Part shown: positions 40,521 to 51,629 of the stretch, piece by piece
Layout of the letters: every line of letters starts with the position of its first letter
Position numbering within the stretch: the first letter of the stretch is position 1
Assembly (NCBI GenBank): GCA_918807975.1
Contig: OU964928.1
Span: 19,023,323 to 19,087,322 of the forward strand
DNA from: Aplidium turbinatum
Lineage: Eukaryota > Chordata > Ascidiacea > Aplousobranchia > Polyclinidae
Direction of reading: 5' to 3'
DNA: 64,000 nt
Translations under genes and position numbers: made by a program
The notes under the pieces: model-generated
What the model was told of the DNA's origin: nothing
Database searches by the model: none
The model's input: the letters and a program-made list of their open reading frames with translations, nothing else

Positions 40521-42095
40521 TTAAAAAAATGGATTAGTGGGCATTTGGTTCTGAGGAGGGTTTGAGTTGTTCATAAAAGGATTTGTGGCAGTTGGTTGTG
40601 CTGAAAAAGGATTTTGGGCTTGCTGCTGCATCATAAATGGATTGGCGGCTGTACTTGGTTGCTGTACAGCAGAGGGCGCAGCTGATTGCATGAATGGGTT
40701 AGCAGTGCTTGTTGCTGCAACCCCACCGCCAAAACCTTGTGATTGTTGAGGGTTATACATTGTTTGTTGAGAGTTATACATTGTTTGTGGAGATGTTCCG
40801 AATGCAGCCGCAGTGTTAAACTGATTGGTGCCAAGCGAAGTAGTGCCCATAGGAACTTGCTGTGCATTTCCAAATGAAGCCATTGTCTGTTGGGGTTGGG
40901 TACTGAATATTCCTGGCTGTTGTTGCTGCATGCTACCAAAAGAGGATACTTGCGGTTGCATGTTCATGACACCCGGTTGTGCCATACCAGCAAAAGCAGA
41001 TGATGCTGGTGTTCCAAACAAGTTGGCTGCTTGCTGTGGCTGCTGTTGGACATTAGAAAATAATGTGGACGGCGGCTGAGCTGCTCCAAATACGGAGATC
41101 TGCTGCTGACTTGTGGCATTCAAGAGTGTAGATGGCTGTGCCGTACTTGTCATGCCAAATCCCGACATCCCTGTGTTCGCATTATTTACATTTGAAGTAC
41201 TGCTAGAGGTTAACCCAGACCACATTGCTGTTATATCAGGTGTTCCAGCATTATCTGTACTGAATAAATCCCCAAGATCAGCATACTTATCGGCAGCCTT
41301 GTTTTGATTAGCAGCTGGCTGTTGAGGTGTGGTTCCTGTAGATATTGGAGTGATAAGACTAGAGAAATTTGCAAAGCCACTGCTGGTGGATGCAGGTGCA
41401 GAATCTGCTTGCTGACCCGACGTAAAGTCTCCAAAGGCATCAAAACTCTGAGAAGAAAAGGCATTACTAAAGTCTGCAAATCCTCCGTCTGATGATGTGT
41501 TGGTGTTGCTGTAAGAAGTTGTGCTTGCAGAAGGAGTACCAAAGTCTGGCAAAAAACTTTCAACTTTAGCAGGCTTGTCATGGGGTGGTCTGGACACTTC
41601 TACAGGAGTTACACTCTTACCCAGTAATGTTGAAAGAGGTTTAACATTCTCATTTTTAGAACTTTTGCTATCAGATGGTACAGAAATTTGAGTAGGTTTT
41701 TGCGCTTCTTCTGGTGGAACATACCAACGCTTTTTTTCATATTTTTCTTCCATGAAAAACTTGAACTTGGAATGATTTTTTGAATCTGGCCTTGTTTGTG
41801 ATCGTGAATCATATTTGGCAAGATATATGTTTTTACAGAACTCATTTCCTCTACTTTCAATGAAAGATATTTCAGTTGGTGTAAAAGTTGCCATAGAAAC
41901 AGACTTAACACGGTGTGGAGGATTTAATCCTCTCAAAATTCCACCACAAGTGGTGCAGACAAAAGATCCAATTGTGACATCGACATACGTTGGTCCACGC
42001 TGGTCACATTCAAAGCATCGCTTGTTACATTCAATCTGCAATGCTTTCTTCAAGGTTTGCAAATGTCTTTCTTCTTGCCTCCGCTTGGAAGACAT
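40521..42095 (-). CDS. AGFG1: AGFG1/2-like ArfGAP and FG-repeat protein, single exon
   Basis: 524 residues, close in length and layout to human AGFG1 (about 560). Residues 10-130 form the ArfGAP domain: zinc finger C27-x2-C30-x16-C47-x2-C50, the arginine at 55 in the place of the ArfGAP arginine finger, then RGLNPPHRVKSVSMATFT and FMEEKYEKKRWYVPPE. The rest is Ser/Gln/Ala-rich with scattered FG dipeptides and five NPF motifs near the end (the protein ends NPFF), which bind EH domains of Eps15-type endocytic proteins. Family members act as clathrin adaptors for VAMP7 and similar cargo. Start: ATG in good context (CACCAATGTCT) with an in-frame TAA 24 bases upstream. There is no intron, unlike vertebrate AGFG1. 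Confidence 0.96.
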   Translation of the reverse strand: MSSKRRQEERHLQTLKKALQIECNKRCFECDQRGPTYVDVTIGSFVCTTCGGILRGLNPPHRVKSVSMATFTPTEISFIESRGNEFCKNIYLAKYDSRSQTRPDSKNHSKFKFFMEEKYEKKRWYVPPEEAQKPTQISVPSDSKSSKNENVKPLSTLLGKSVTPVEVSRPPHDKPAKVESFLPDFGTPSASTTSYSNTNTSSDGGFADFSNAFSSQSFDAFGDFTSGQQADSAPASTSSGFANFSSLITPISTGTTPQQPAANQNKAADKYADLGDLFSTDNAGTPDITAMWSGLTSSSTSNVNNANTGMSGFGMTSTAQPSTLLNATSQQQISVFGAAQPPSTLFSNVQQQPQQAANLFGTPASSAFAGMAQPGVMNMQPQVSSFGSMQQQQPGIFSTQPQQTMASFGNAQQVPMGTTSLGTNQFNTAAAFGTSPQTMYNSQQTMYNPQQSQGFGGGVAATSTANPFMQSAAPSAVQQPSTAANPFMMQQQAQNPFSAQPTATNPFMNNSNPPQNQMPTNPFF

Positions 42096-42884
42096 TGGTG
42101 AATTATTTAAGATAAATTACGTTGTTGCCAAACAAGTCAATGATAGTTTAAAATATAGGTAGTTAGGTTGACAAAAACTAAACGTATGTTTTTAAACTGC
42201 AATAAAATAAATTTGTTTTAATATTGATAGACTAGCCTACTTTTTAAGTAAGATACAATGGCTGAAACCGAAAGCTAAGCTCTAGAGCAGGGGTGCCCCA
42301 AGTGCAACCCACATGAACAATATCTGCCCTCATAAGCTATATCATATAATAAAAAAAACTTAGTAGTTGTGAACAAATTTCCTAAACATTTTTGTAGTTG
42401 AAGCGGCATAAATTCAAAACTTGTGGGCTGTGGCCTAATACAGTATAAAGATATTTTTCTAGAATGTAAAACCAATACGTCAAAACAACACAGACAGGCC
42501 TACGTGCTTAACTTTTGGTTTGTAATGCAGTAATTCTGTCACGTAATAATCATACAAGGTATGATTTGCTAGTGTTGGGCAGTGGAAGTTGCACGTTCAG
42601 TCAATCCAGCTTAATCAGGACCAAGCCAAACTAGTCTTATTAAGTCTTTTTCATTTTATAATGACTTTGTTTTGCTATCATTCCTCTATCTAGTGCAAGT
42701 TGAACTCCTGTACCGTGTTTCCCTGTGTCGATAATGCTTAATCTGTACAAGACAAAGTAACATGAACACAAAACTAAATTTAAAGTTTTTCACTAGTCAG
42801 GAAAATTTTAGCAGTTACCGTACAGATGGTGTGGTGGTTGACTTCGTTTGGTTGCATTTCAAACCAAATTTCACAAAATGGTTG
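42096..42884. other. AGFG upstream region
   Basis: Would hold the promoter of the minus-strand AGFG gene. AT-rich; no TATA box or CpG cluster that I would call. No other gene seen. Confidence 0.4.
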
Positions 42885-43170
42885 GTTGGTTTTGAATCTT
42901 TATCCTCGGACTGACAAAGCCTTGATTGGTTATTCCTGGCAGTTTCGCATACTTGTAGAGGCTCTTGACGCAGGGCCGGTTACCGAGATTGGCAGAGTGC
43001 AGTTTTCTGATTGTTGAAGTGTTGTTGCCAGGGAATTGTTCCATTCATTAGGTGCCGCTGAATGGAGAGCAGTCCTTAACGTGTGTTGCTCAAACGCACA
43101 CCCCGAAAGTCGAACTTGCGCCGTGTGATCTTGAGCCGGGTGCGTAACCACTGAGCTAGCAGAGCTGACA
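42885..43170 (-). repeat. tRNA-derived SINE, second family
   Basis: On the minus strand, from 43170: GCTAGCTCAGTGGTTACGC (box A like), then CGCAAGTTCGACTTTCGG (box B like), then a body ending with CCTCTACAAGTATGCGAAAC and CAGTCCGAGGATAAAG. Fragments of its tail recur at 11930, 24545 and 27425. TSD not identified. Confidence 0.7.
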
Positions 43171-43699
43171 ATAGGCGAGAAATAAATATCATTTCAAGTT
43201 AAAAAATTTGTTTTTGACTTTAATTTATGCAAACTTTCAAAGTTTAGACTACTTTTGGGCTTGTTTTAACTTGGTATTGGATTGGGCTACTTTTTAGTTA
43301 CAATTAGGCTGGAAATATAAAATGCATCTAGCAACCTTGCCACTGATAACGTAATACCTAACATTAACTCTTAACTTGCAATTTCGCTAAACACATTTCG
43401 AAAAAAAACCTTAACCACAAACACAAAACCTAATTTTGGTGGGAAGGTAGTCCTTTTAAGCAAGGTAGTGGTCCGATTAAGTGGGAAAAATTGTACCGAA
43501 AAATCGATTAAGGTTGGAGACTGTTTCAAATGTTTCAATTAAGCGGGTATTCTAATGAAACATGAACCGATTAAGTGAGATTGATTGTATAACAACGTTT
43601 TGTGATTGTGAATTGTTGTAAAGTAAGCAATCATAGAGATTAAGCCAAATTTCAAGGGCAAAATTGAGTAAAAAATTTACCGTATATTAGCATATATAC

Positions 43700-45215
43700 T
43701 CAAGTATGAGTGCAACCTACTTCGTCCTCTGAAAAGATCGAGAAAAAAATGCAACAAAGCCAAAGTCGCTGAGCGGAGTTGCTGCAAACATTTCAAAATT
43801 TCTCTTGATCTTTTCAGGGGAATAAATAGGTCGAAATTCGATTATGTTGACAGCGGACAAACATATCCGATCTGAGCAGCTATTCCGCTGAACACATTAA
43901 GTCTTACGGCGGACACACCAGATTTAACATCGATCGTCATACTTAATCACTTTATCTTAATATATCTGCGCCATTTCAGCTACAGTTTAGAAGGTTTTTT
44001 AAAATTTCAATGAAGTCATTCTAAAAGGCTTTCATTAGACCAGATCATTGAAGGCTCAAAGCACTCTGTAGCTGCCAACCCAAAATTTTTATCCGCACAC
44101 CGCACCGCAACTGACTCATCTATCCGTGCACCGCACACCGCAATTTATCTGGAACTTTGACACTGCACCGCACACCGCAAATTACAAAAATTTAAAAAAA
44201 TATTTTAACGCGTTATTTTTTTAGAAAGTCAATTGTAGCAAAAAGCACCCATGGCATATAACTGGTAACCTACCACTACCAGTACAGTTGTGCACTAATT
44301 GGCTACGCTAACCAGATCATATTCTCATATCAGCAATGCATCTAAGTTCTAAGACATAATACAAATTAAGACAAATAGAATGTTCCTGGATCCATTATCA
44401 GGACTTTTGAACACTTTTTATAAGCAATAATGCAATTTTAATGTCAGTGGCTATATGAACTACACAGCACACACACAAGAGTAAAACTTATAGCCTGAAC
44501 TCACTGGGCTAACTGTTATAGTAACTAATGCGGTAGTTGCGCTAGGCCTATAGCCTGGGAGCTGAGCTTATCAGCTAGGCGATTAACCAAAAACATTCAT
44601 ACAGCTTCCCTGACAAGCCAACCCCAAAACCCTGTCAACTGCAAGCCATTTGCAATTTGCATAGCTTTCCAGCTTAGGGTTTCCAAAGGAAAAAAACTGA
44701 TCCGTGTTTCCAATTTAAATTTGAAGTTTCATAACCGATTTTCTTTAAAAGTTGAAAGTTTACGTTTACGATTTAAGTTTAATTTCTTGAAAGTTTATAT
44801 TTACGAAAGTTTAATTTCTTGAAAGTTTACGCGGCAAGCGGCGCGGCTTTGTCATTTCAACCTTCCACGCGGCGAAAAAGTCTAAAGCGGCCGCGTACGC
44901 GGCGCGGCTTGCATCACTAGTCTGGTCACATAACTGATTAACTTCCACCGAACACGTGTGGCTTTTTGCGTCACAATGCTCTAGACACGAGTCGGAAAAC
45001 TTCTGCACTAATGTTACTCTTTTCTGCTGTGCAACGTTTTACTAGGCTTTTTTCCTTTGCGTGTCATGTGAGCGAAAACGACAAAGAGCAAGTACAATTT
45101 TCCCTGGGCTTTTTCTTTCCTACTGTAACACTAAAGACGAAATAGATTGCATTCCTCAAGTATAGGTCGATCTCGAGTATAAGTCGAACCCCTACTTTTG
45201 AGCTAAAAATCGGTG
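43700..45215. repeat. Composite repeat block
   Basis: Begins with ACTCAAGTATGAGTGCAACC and ends with CTCAAGTATAGGTCGATCTC. Includes 43703-43810, a relative of the terminal part of the 48909-49676 element; 43835-44040, an inverted relative of 46420-46630; and 44840-45000, an inverted relative of 46290-46390. Also a short CCGCACACCGCA repeat at 44095-44180. No coding domain. Looks like old, mutually inserted non-autonomous elements. Confidence 0.55.
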
Positions 45216-45303
45216 ATATTTCCTTCTCCCTTCCAACAGACTTACGTCTCATTCCTTATCTGGCAACACTATTAAGGCTATTATTGCACTATGGTATATA
45301 CAG

Positions 45304-45358
45304 TAGTGTAAATATAGCCACAGCCTATTTTAAAAATGGCTGTGGCTATATTTACACT
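45304..45358. repeat. Perfect 55-bp hairpin
   Basis: TAGTGTAAATATAGCCACAG, C, a short A/T loop, then the exact complement. Flanked by TA on both sides, so it may be a tiny TA-target (mariner-type) MITE. Confidence 0.75.
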
Positions 45359-45669
45359 ATATAGTGTAATAAGGAATTCTGCCCTAATTTGAGAAAAGTT
45401 TAAAACTATTGAAAACAAGAACTTGTATTTTGGAATTTTTTTTAGTCCTGGGCGAAGATCATAACCCTAATCTTATTCCTAACTCTAACCCTTACCCCTT
45501 CCTAACTTTAATCCTAACTCTGGCAACACCTCATTGTAACCATGGCATTAAGTGTGGAAAAATAGCTACTTCTTTTAAAAACAGCATATTAAAACCAAAA
45601 AACAAGCTACGTAGTTGGCATAAAAAGATAAAACTTACACAAGTTATGACAACATTATTGATATGTTTC

Positions 45670-45732
45670 TGAGCAGTCGAGTGTAGCAAGAATTGACAGC
45701 GATACCCACACGTTTTTCCTATGAGGCTGGGC
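45670..45732 (+). repeat. Interspersed repeat, copy 2 (left part)
   Basis: TAGCAAGAATTGACAGCGAT and ATGAGGCTGGGC match the repeat at 13735-13920. Its continuation CTCATCAGTATCGTACCAC is at 47461-47479 and TAATTCATGC at 49902, so two hAT elements have inserted into this one repeat. Confidence 0.75.
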
Positions 45733-46014
45733 TAGGGATGCACAATACAGAATATCGAATCTTAGAGATTCGAATCTCAATGTATTCGAATCGCATTTGC
45801 AGTTTCTTTTCGGATATCAGGATTCGAAAATAAATCTGTTAAATGAACAGTGTGCGACGTTAAACAAATGTAAAGTTGATATTTTCCGTCTTGCGCGCCG
45901 ACTTTTTTTTTCATGGACTGTTTGTTCCAAGCGCCTTTTTTCTTCTTTCATATGGTTCACGCAGTTACCAGAACTGCAGACACGCAGTGCGTTCCCGTAC
46001 GAGTGAATAATGCA

Positions 46015-46632
46015 GGCCTCGAAATTCACGGCAGACATGTCCGCCGTTACAGCATGTGATGTCCGCGGGAAGTACCATCTAGATCGGTCATATTTGTCCA
46101 CCGAGAAATAACACAGGAACTAGCGATACAAATCGTCACTGCATGGCACGAACAATTGTTGCGAGAATATAATTTTTCGCGCATTCTACTAGCGCGCATC
46201 TAGAAAATGTGAATACTGTATTCCTTAACTTCTATTCGAAGAGGAAAACTTTCGATTTTTACGTTGATTCAACGATTGATGACATTGAATTAGCGTAACA
46301 AAGAGCATTGTGACGCAAGAAGCCACACGACCTCGTTCGGTGGAAGTTAACCAGTTATGCGGCGTATTTAGCAGCTACACGGCGCTTTGGCTCTTCAAGC
46401 GCATGTCGTTAGTCTGATGAAAGCCTTTCAGAGTGACTTCAATGAAATTATAAAACGCCTTCTAAACCGTAGCTATAGTTCTTAAATGGCGAAGAATTAT
46501 CAAGATGAAGTAATTAAGCATGACAATTGACGCTAAAACTGGTGTGTCCGCCGTGAGACTTAATTTGTCTGCCGATATAGCTGCTCAGACCGGACACGTT
46601 TATTCGCCGTCAACAAAAACAAATTTCGAGGA
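46015..46632. repeat. Inner repeat of the hAT element
   Basis: Starts near CCTCGAAATT and ends near AAATTTCGAGG. Carries TGTCCGCCGT motifs at both sides. Its 46290-46630 part is an inverted relative of 43835-45000. Ends approximate. Confidence 0.5.
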
Positions 46633-46749
46633 CTAATAATTTGTGTGTGCGGCCACGATTGATTCATTACGTGTGCTGTACAGTACTGCGCATTGATTCA
46701 CACCACGCGCTTGAGATTCGTGAACTGGTGAGCAGTAGACTATAGAGGA

Positions 46750-47280
46750 TTAAAGGGATACTAAAGGAAAAACCTGACTTGGCGATTGTACACGTTCTTT
46801 GTGTTTAAAATGCTACCATAAAACGATTTTCAATAAAAATTTTCCCCATTGCGGTCTGATCAGCATTCCGCGCATGCTTTTGTCAGAGCTTTCAAAACGG
46901 GAATGGGCATGAGCAGCGAAGCGTGCGACTGTACAGTTTATGTCACTATAGACTAGCAATCAGCTGATCGAGCAATAATTGTTACTGCGGGCGATTTAAC
47001 TGTAGGCTATTATGTATGTACATCAAAACATCAGATTTCAACATCAAAACATCAGATGTGGTAACGTGGCTTTTGTTATTGCTGTCGATAGTGATGTATT
47101 CTCGAGCAGTGTTTCCACTTTTTGGTCATTTTTAAAAAATTAAAAATAAATAAAACATTGGATTTTGGGCCTTGCCAGTGCCATTGAAAACAATTTTTTT
47201 TCGGTAATTTTTTTTTAAATGTATTCTTGAATGTTCAGTTTACGCATTTTAATGTTTGATCTCCGTTTGAAATTTTTTTT
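46750..47280 (+). mobile_element. TTAA-type MITE, copy 1 (3' end eroded)
   Basis: Begins TTAAAGGGATACTAAAGG and runs parallel to 47680-48384 (CCTGACTTGGCGAT, GAGCAGCGAAGCGTGCGACT). The right inverted end is not seen. TTAAAGG termini are known from T2/Kolobok-type elements. Confidence 0.7.
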
Positions 47281-47679
47281 GAAAAGTTTGATAAAAATCA
47301 TAGATTCACAGTAACACAGGCATCAATTATTGGTTCGATATTATTTGGAAAAAATTACCGCGTAATTTCAGAATAGATTCGAAATTCTGGATTCGAAATT
47401 AAGTATTCTAGAATATTCTAGAATAGCCAGGTATTCTGTATTGTGCATCCCTAGGCTGGGCTCATCAGTATCGTACCACCAGGGCCGGATTTAGACCATG
47501 AGAGGCCCTAGGCTATTCCATTTGTGAGGCCCCTCCCTATTTTTGAGCTCAGAATTTCTCTCTAAACAACATCACATGTCATTGCTTAATGTTAAAAATA
47601 TGAGTGCATTAAACTCTTCGTTCTTTCCATTTTCCACATTCATGGGTGCGAATTTTTAATTAAAAGAATAAAAATTTAG

Positions 47680-48384
47680 TTAAAGGGATACTAAAGAAAA
47701 AACCTGACTTGGCGATTTTCCACGTTCTTTGTGTTTAACTTGCTACCTTAAAACGATTTTCAATAAAAATTTTGCCCTATTGCGGTCTGACCACCAGTGC
47801 GCGCGTGCTTTTTTCAGAACTTTCAAAACCAGAATGGGCCTGAGCAGCGAAGCGTGCGACTGTACAGTCTACGTAACAAAAGACGAGCAATCAGCTGATC
47901 ACGCAACAGTTGTTACTGCCGGCGATTTAACTGTAGGCTGTGTATGTATGTACATGAAAACATCAGACTTCAACGTCAAAACATCAGACAGTTTGCTCAA
48001 AACCTCAGATCTGATGTTAAAACATCAGATGTTGTAACGTGGCTTTTGTTATTGCTGTCTTTTGTTACGTATTCTCGAGCTGTGTTTGCCGTCAAAACAT
48101 CAGACAGTTTGCTCAAAACCTCAGATCTGATGTTAAAACATCATATGTTGTAACGTGGCTTTTGTTATTGCTGTCTTTTATTACGTATTCTCGAGCTGTG
48201 TTTGCTTTTTTTGGTCATTTTGAAAAAAAATGAAAATAAATGAAACATTGGACTTTTGGCCTAGCCAGCGCCATTGAAAACAATTTTTTTTCGGTAATTT
48301 TTTTTGAAATGTATTCTTGAATGTTCAGTTGACGCATTTTAATGTTTAATTCCCATTTGAAAATTTCATTTAGTATGCCTTTAA
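47680..48384 (+). mobile_element. TTAA-type MITE, copy 2
   Basis: Ends TTAAAGGGATACTAAAG and TTTAGTATGCCTTTAA are inverted, with TTAA at both borders. About 705 bp, no transposase. Contains a 116-bp tandem duplication (starting 47975 and 48091) with repeated AAAACATCAGA motifs. Confidence 0.82.
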
Positions 48385-48908
48385 GGCAGTTTTGCTTTTA
48401 ATTTTAATTTCTTTGATCAAACACCGTTACAATAATTGTAAAGTTTATTCACGAGGACATAAAAAATAGTTACAGCCATCAAATAGAGTAAGACTAGGCC
48501 ATCAAAATTTTTTTCTAGCTTTTGTCAAAACAAAATCATGCAAAAGTTCATTAAAATTTATCTGTTTAAGTTTGTCACTCTCAATCACACAGAATGCTCA
48601 GTGCGGACAACCTTTCTTGAGACATTGTCGATCTCAGTTTATTTTTGATGCTTTTGAGCCTTGAGAAAGATCTCTCCTGAGCAGTTAGTGACCATTAAGC
48701 TTAGAAACACTCTTAATATTGCTTCCACATTAGGAAAGGCAGTGTTAATTTTTTCCTTGCACATAATTTCATAACTTAGGTCTCCATGAGACAAGGAAAT
48801 AAATTGCTCTTTTGTACCGGTCAGCTCTTGGTTTTGTGTTTGTGTTTGTCTCACGTATAAATAAAAATGTGGAAGTTCATCAGTAAGTTTCGGTTCAACA
48901 TCATCCGG

Positions 48909-49676
48909 ATAGGGTGCAACCTAGTTCGTACCTTGAACCATTTGTACAGTCAGTTCGTACCCTGAAAAGATCGAAAAAAAAAATTAAAAAAAGCCGAAGT
49001 CGCTGATCGGAGTTTCCCCAAACAATTTGAAACAAACTCGAGGTTTAGGATTAGCGGAAACTGCGGTTAGCGGAAACTGCGAAACTACGGAAAAATGTTT
49101 GCGGAAACTGCAATCAGCTAGGGTTAGGGTTAGAGCATAGATTACTCTATGGTTGTGGTTAGGGTAAGCGGAAACTGCGGAAAAATGTTTGCGAAAACTG
49201 CGATCAGCGAGGGTTAGGTTTAGAGCATAGATTACTTTATGGTTAGGGTAAAGGTTAGCGGAAACTGCGGAAAAATATTTGCGGAAACTGCGGGAAAATG
49301 TCTGCGGAAACTGCGATCAGCGAGGGTTAGGGTTAGAGCATAGATTACTCTATAGTTAGAATAAGGGTAAGGGTTAACGGAAACTGCAAAAAAAATTTTG
49401 CGAAAACTGCGATCAGCGAGGGTTAGGGTTAGAGCATAGATTACTCTATGGTTAGAGTTAGCGAAAACTGGGGAAAAATGTTTGCGGAAACTGCGATCAG
49501 CGGACTGCGGTTTTGAGCTATTTTTTCTCTCGATTTTTTCAGGGGGAAAATTTTAAAGTGATTGCGGAAACTGCGATCAGCGACTTCGGCTTTTTTTATT
49601 TTTTTTATCGATCTTTTCAAGGTACGAACTGATGGTCCGAACTGTTCATGGTACGAACTAGGTTGCATCCATCTGG
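48909..49676. mobile_element. Inverted-end element with internal minisatellite
   Basis: Ends GGGTGCAACCTAGTTCGTAC and GTACGAACTAGGTTGCATCC, arms of about 100 bp including AAGTCGCTGATC-type blocks. Flanks ATCCGGATA and ATCTGGATA look like a duplication with one change. The interior (49035-49520) is four to five degenerate ~100-bp units with GCGGAAACTGC, GATCAGCGAGGGTTAGGG and AGAGCATAGATTACT. Confidence 0.8.
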
Positions 49677-50378
49677 ATACGCTTCCTTTAAAATTTCTAC
49701 GCCTTGTAGCATACAATTTTTACCTTAGTTGCTTTCAGATTAGCAAGAAAGAGGAAGATTTCTGCAATGTCACTGTACACATTAGCTCTTCTTCTTAAAT
49801 TGGCTTCAAGTGCATCAAAACCGAATTTTGAGGCCCCTGGACGTTGAGGCCCTAGGCTTCAGCCTGCCTAGCCTATTGGTAAATCCGGCCTTGCGTACCA
49901 CTAATTCATGCCCTAGCCAACATCGAGGAGCGAAACCACTCAGTCACTGAGCTGGTTTCATAATGGAGTATAATATTCAAGCAATTTTTACCTTCTTATA
50001 ATTATCTTCCTTCAGTAGGCAAACAGACTAACTTGGTAAATTGATCAACAAATCCCATGATTGAGGATACTCTGCTCTTGCCTGGACTTAAGCTGTGAGG
50101 TGACTTTGCTTGGAGTTTTCAGTATTTCAGAATCTGACATAATCACCTTTTCTCAACTAGATATTATTAAATTGTTCTAAAATCATTCTAAAATTTGACA
50201 TTTGACAAAAATTTCTAAAATTTAAAATTTCACATTTTAAAATTTGACATGACAAATAATCACAATTCCCATGAGTGGCAATGTGAAGCTAAAATCCAGA
50301 AAAGTGTTCAAATTCTCCAGATCTGATGAGTGATGCCTCTATTTCTGACTTCAGTTTTGCATTGTTGGGTTGGGCTCA

Positions 50379-51232
50379 GTGTTGCCAGATTATTTTGTAA
50401 AAAAACACGCATATAAATTTGAAAAACAAGCCCAAAATAGGCAAATCAACAAAAATGGTTATTTTCTGCTAAGTTGTAAGTGAAGAAAAGTGTCCAGTAC
50501 TCACCAGCGTAATTTTTAACACTATGAAGTGCTGTAGCGTAATTTACATCTTAGATATGTTTTTTTTTTTTTTTTTGGTGCGCCGAATGCTTAATATTCT
50601 CGTACTTTTTATTGTTGCAACTAAAGCTTGTCACTTCACTTTTATAATGTAGCCTATGACCTAATTACCTTCATAATTTGCATAAAAATTGTCATTATTA
50701 CTGCTCGTAGACTAATTTCGCAGACTAATTGGTTTCTTAGCAACCAAATAACATTTTTAGTCATTTTTTTAAAGTGAACTGCTGTAAATTTTACTGTACT
50801 ATGCTGTTGATAAAAGTTGTACTGATGAGGGTTCAATACCCGAAATCGCGCGATATGCAACATAAGAATTTCTAATTGGAACAATACAACAGAAGAATTT
50901 CAAATTGGACTTTGTCTCACTTTTATGCATGTACTCATAGTCATAGTCATAATATTAACATGTACCGTACTCTAAAAGGTCGTCGTTTATATTATAGTGT
51001 TCACATTTTTCTTAAATGTACCTATGTTCCTGTTACTGACAAATAAAACATTGATTGATTGATTGATTGAATTGTTCTCTACGCCCTATCTTGTTATTAC
51101 AATTTTTTGTTACCAAAAACTTGTAAAACAACAAGCCAAAATCCAAACAATCCGCAAATCTGAAAAAATATGCAAACTCAAAAGCATACAAGGCCAAGTT
51201 TGCGGAAAACCGCAAAGTTGGCAACACTCACT
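50379..51232. mobile_element. Probable hAT-like MITE
   Basis: CAGTGTTGCCAGATTATTTTG at the left and GTTGGCAACACTCACTG at the right are loosely inverted, and both flanks contain AAACAAGCC(C/A)AAAAT blocks. The terminus type is common in hAT elements. TSD not resolved. Confidence 0.5.
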
Positions 51233-51546
51233 GAGCTTGTGGCCTCACCACTCAAGCACGAGAGCGCTAAAGATACCAAGATGTTCGGTAGGCTCTTATA
51301 TCTATGGTGTGACTGTGATTTGTTTTCAATCGCCAGAATCTCCATAAAGCAGTCCATGAGGAACGAGAATGTGACGTCATCACAAGCAATCCATACGTCA
51401 ACTTGAAAACGAAGAAAGTTTTATTTAAACAAAAACAAAAAAAATATATTAAAAATAAAGTTGTTTTGCTGTGCCAAGTTTGAAGTAAATGCATACAGCC
51501 ATAGCTACGCTGTTAGCCTTCAAACATAGTTACGCACCACTGAGTT

Positions 51547-51627
51547 GCATATCTATATGTACTATATCTATATATCTATATATATATATATATCTATATA
51601 TCTATATCTATATGTACGATATCTATG
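51547..51627. repeat. TA/TATC microsatellite
   Basis: About 80 bp of TATATC and TATA units next to the left end of the TTAA element at 51630. Confidence 0.9.
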
Positions 51628-51629
51628 CT

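Larger units (their letters stand above)
45733..47453. mobile_element. hAT-type non-autonomous transposon
   Basis: 1,721 bp. Ends TAGGGATGCACAATACAG and CTGTATTGTGCATCCCTA, with further ATTCGAAT-type inverted motifs. Perfect 8-bp duplication GGCTGGGC (45725-45732, 47454-47461). No transposase. Includes an inner element (46015-46632) and a TTAA-type element (from 46750). Confidence 0.92.
47480..49893. mobile_element. hAT-type non-autonomous transposon, 2.4 kb
   Basis: Ends CAGGGCCGGATTTA and TAAATCCGGCCTTG with GAGGCCCTAGGC blocks just inside both. Perfect 8-bp duplication CGTACCAC (47472-47479, 49894-49901). It carries a full TTAA-type MITE (47680-48384) and the inverted-end minisatellite element (48909-49676). 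In 48400-48900 a minus frame (LSHGDLSYEIMCKEKINTAF, then ILRVFLSLMVTNCSGEI) resembles the end of hAT transposases, so this is probably a decayed once-autonomous copy. Confidence 0.9.

Noticed and set aside
49035-49520. CRISPR-like array or true telomere
   Set aside because: Units are degenerate, lack unique spacers of even length, and are bounded by transposon-type inverted ends in animal DNA.
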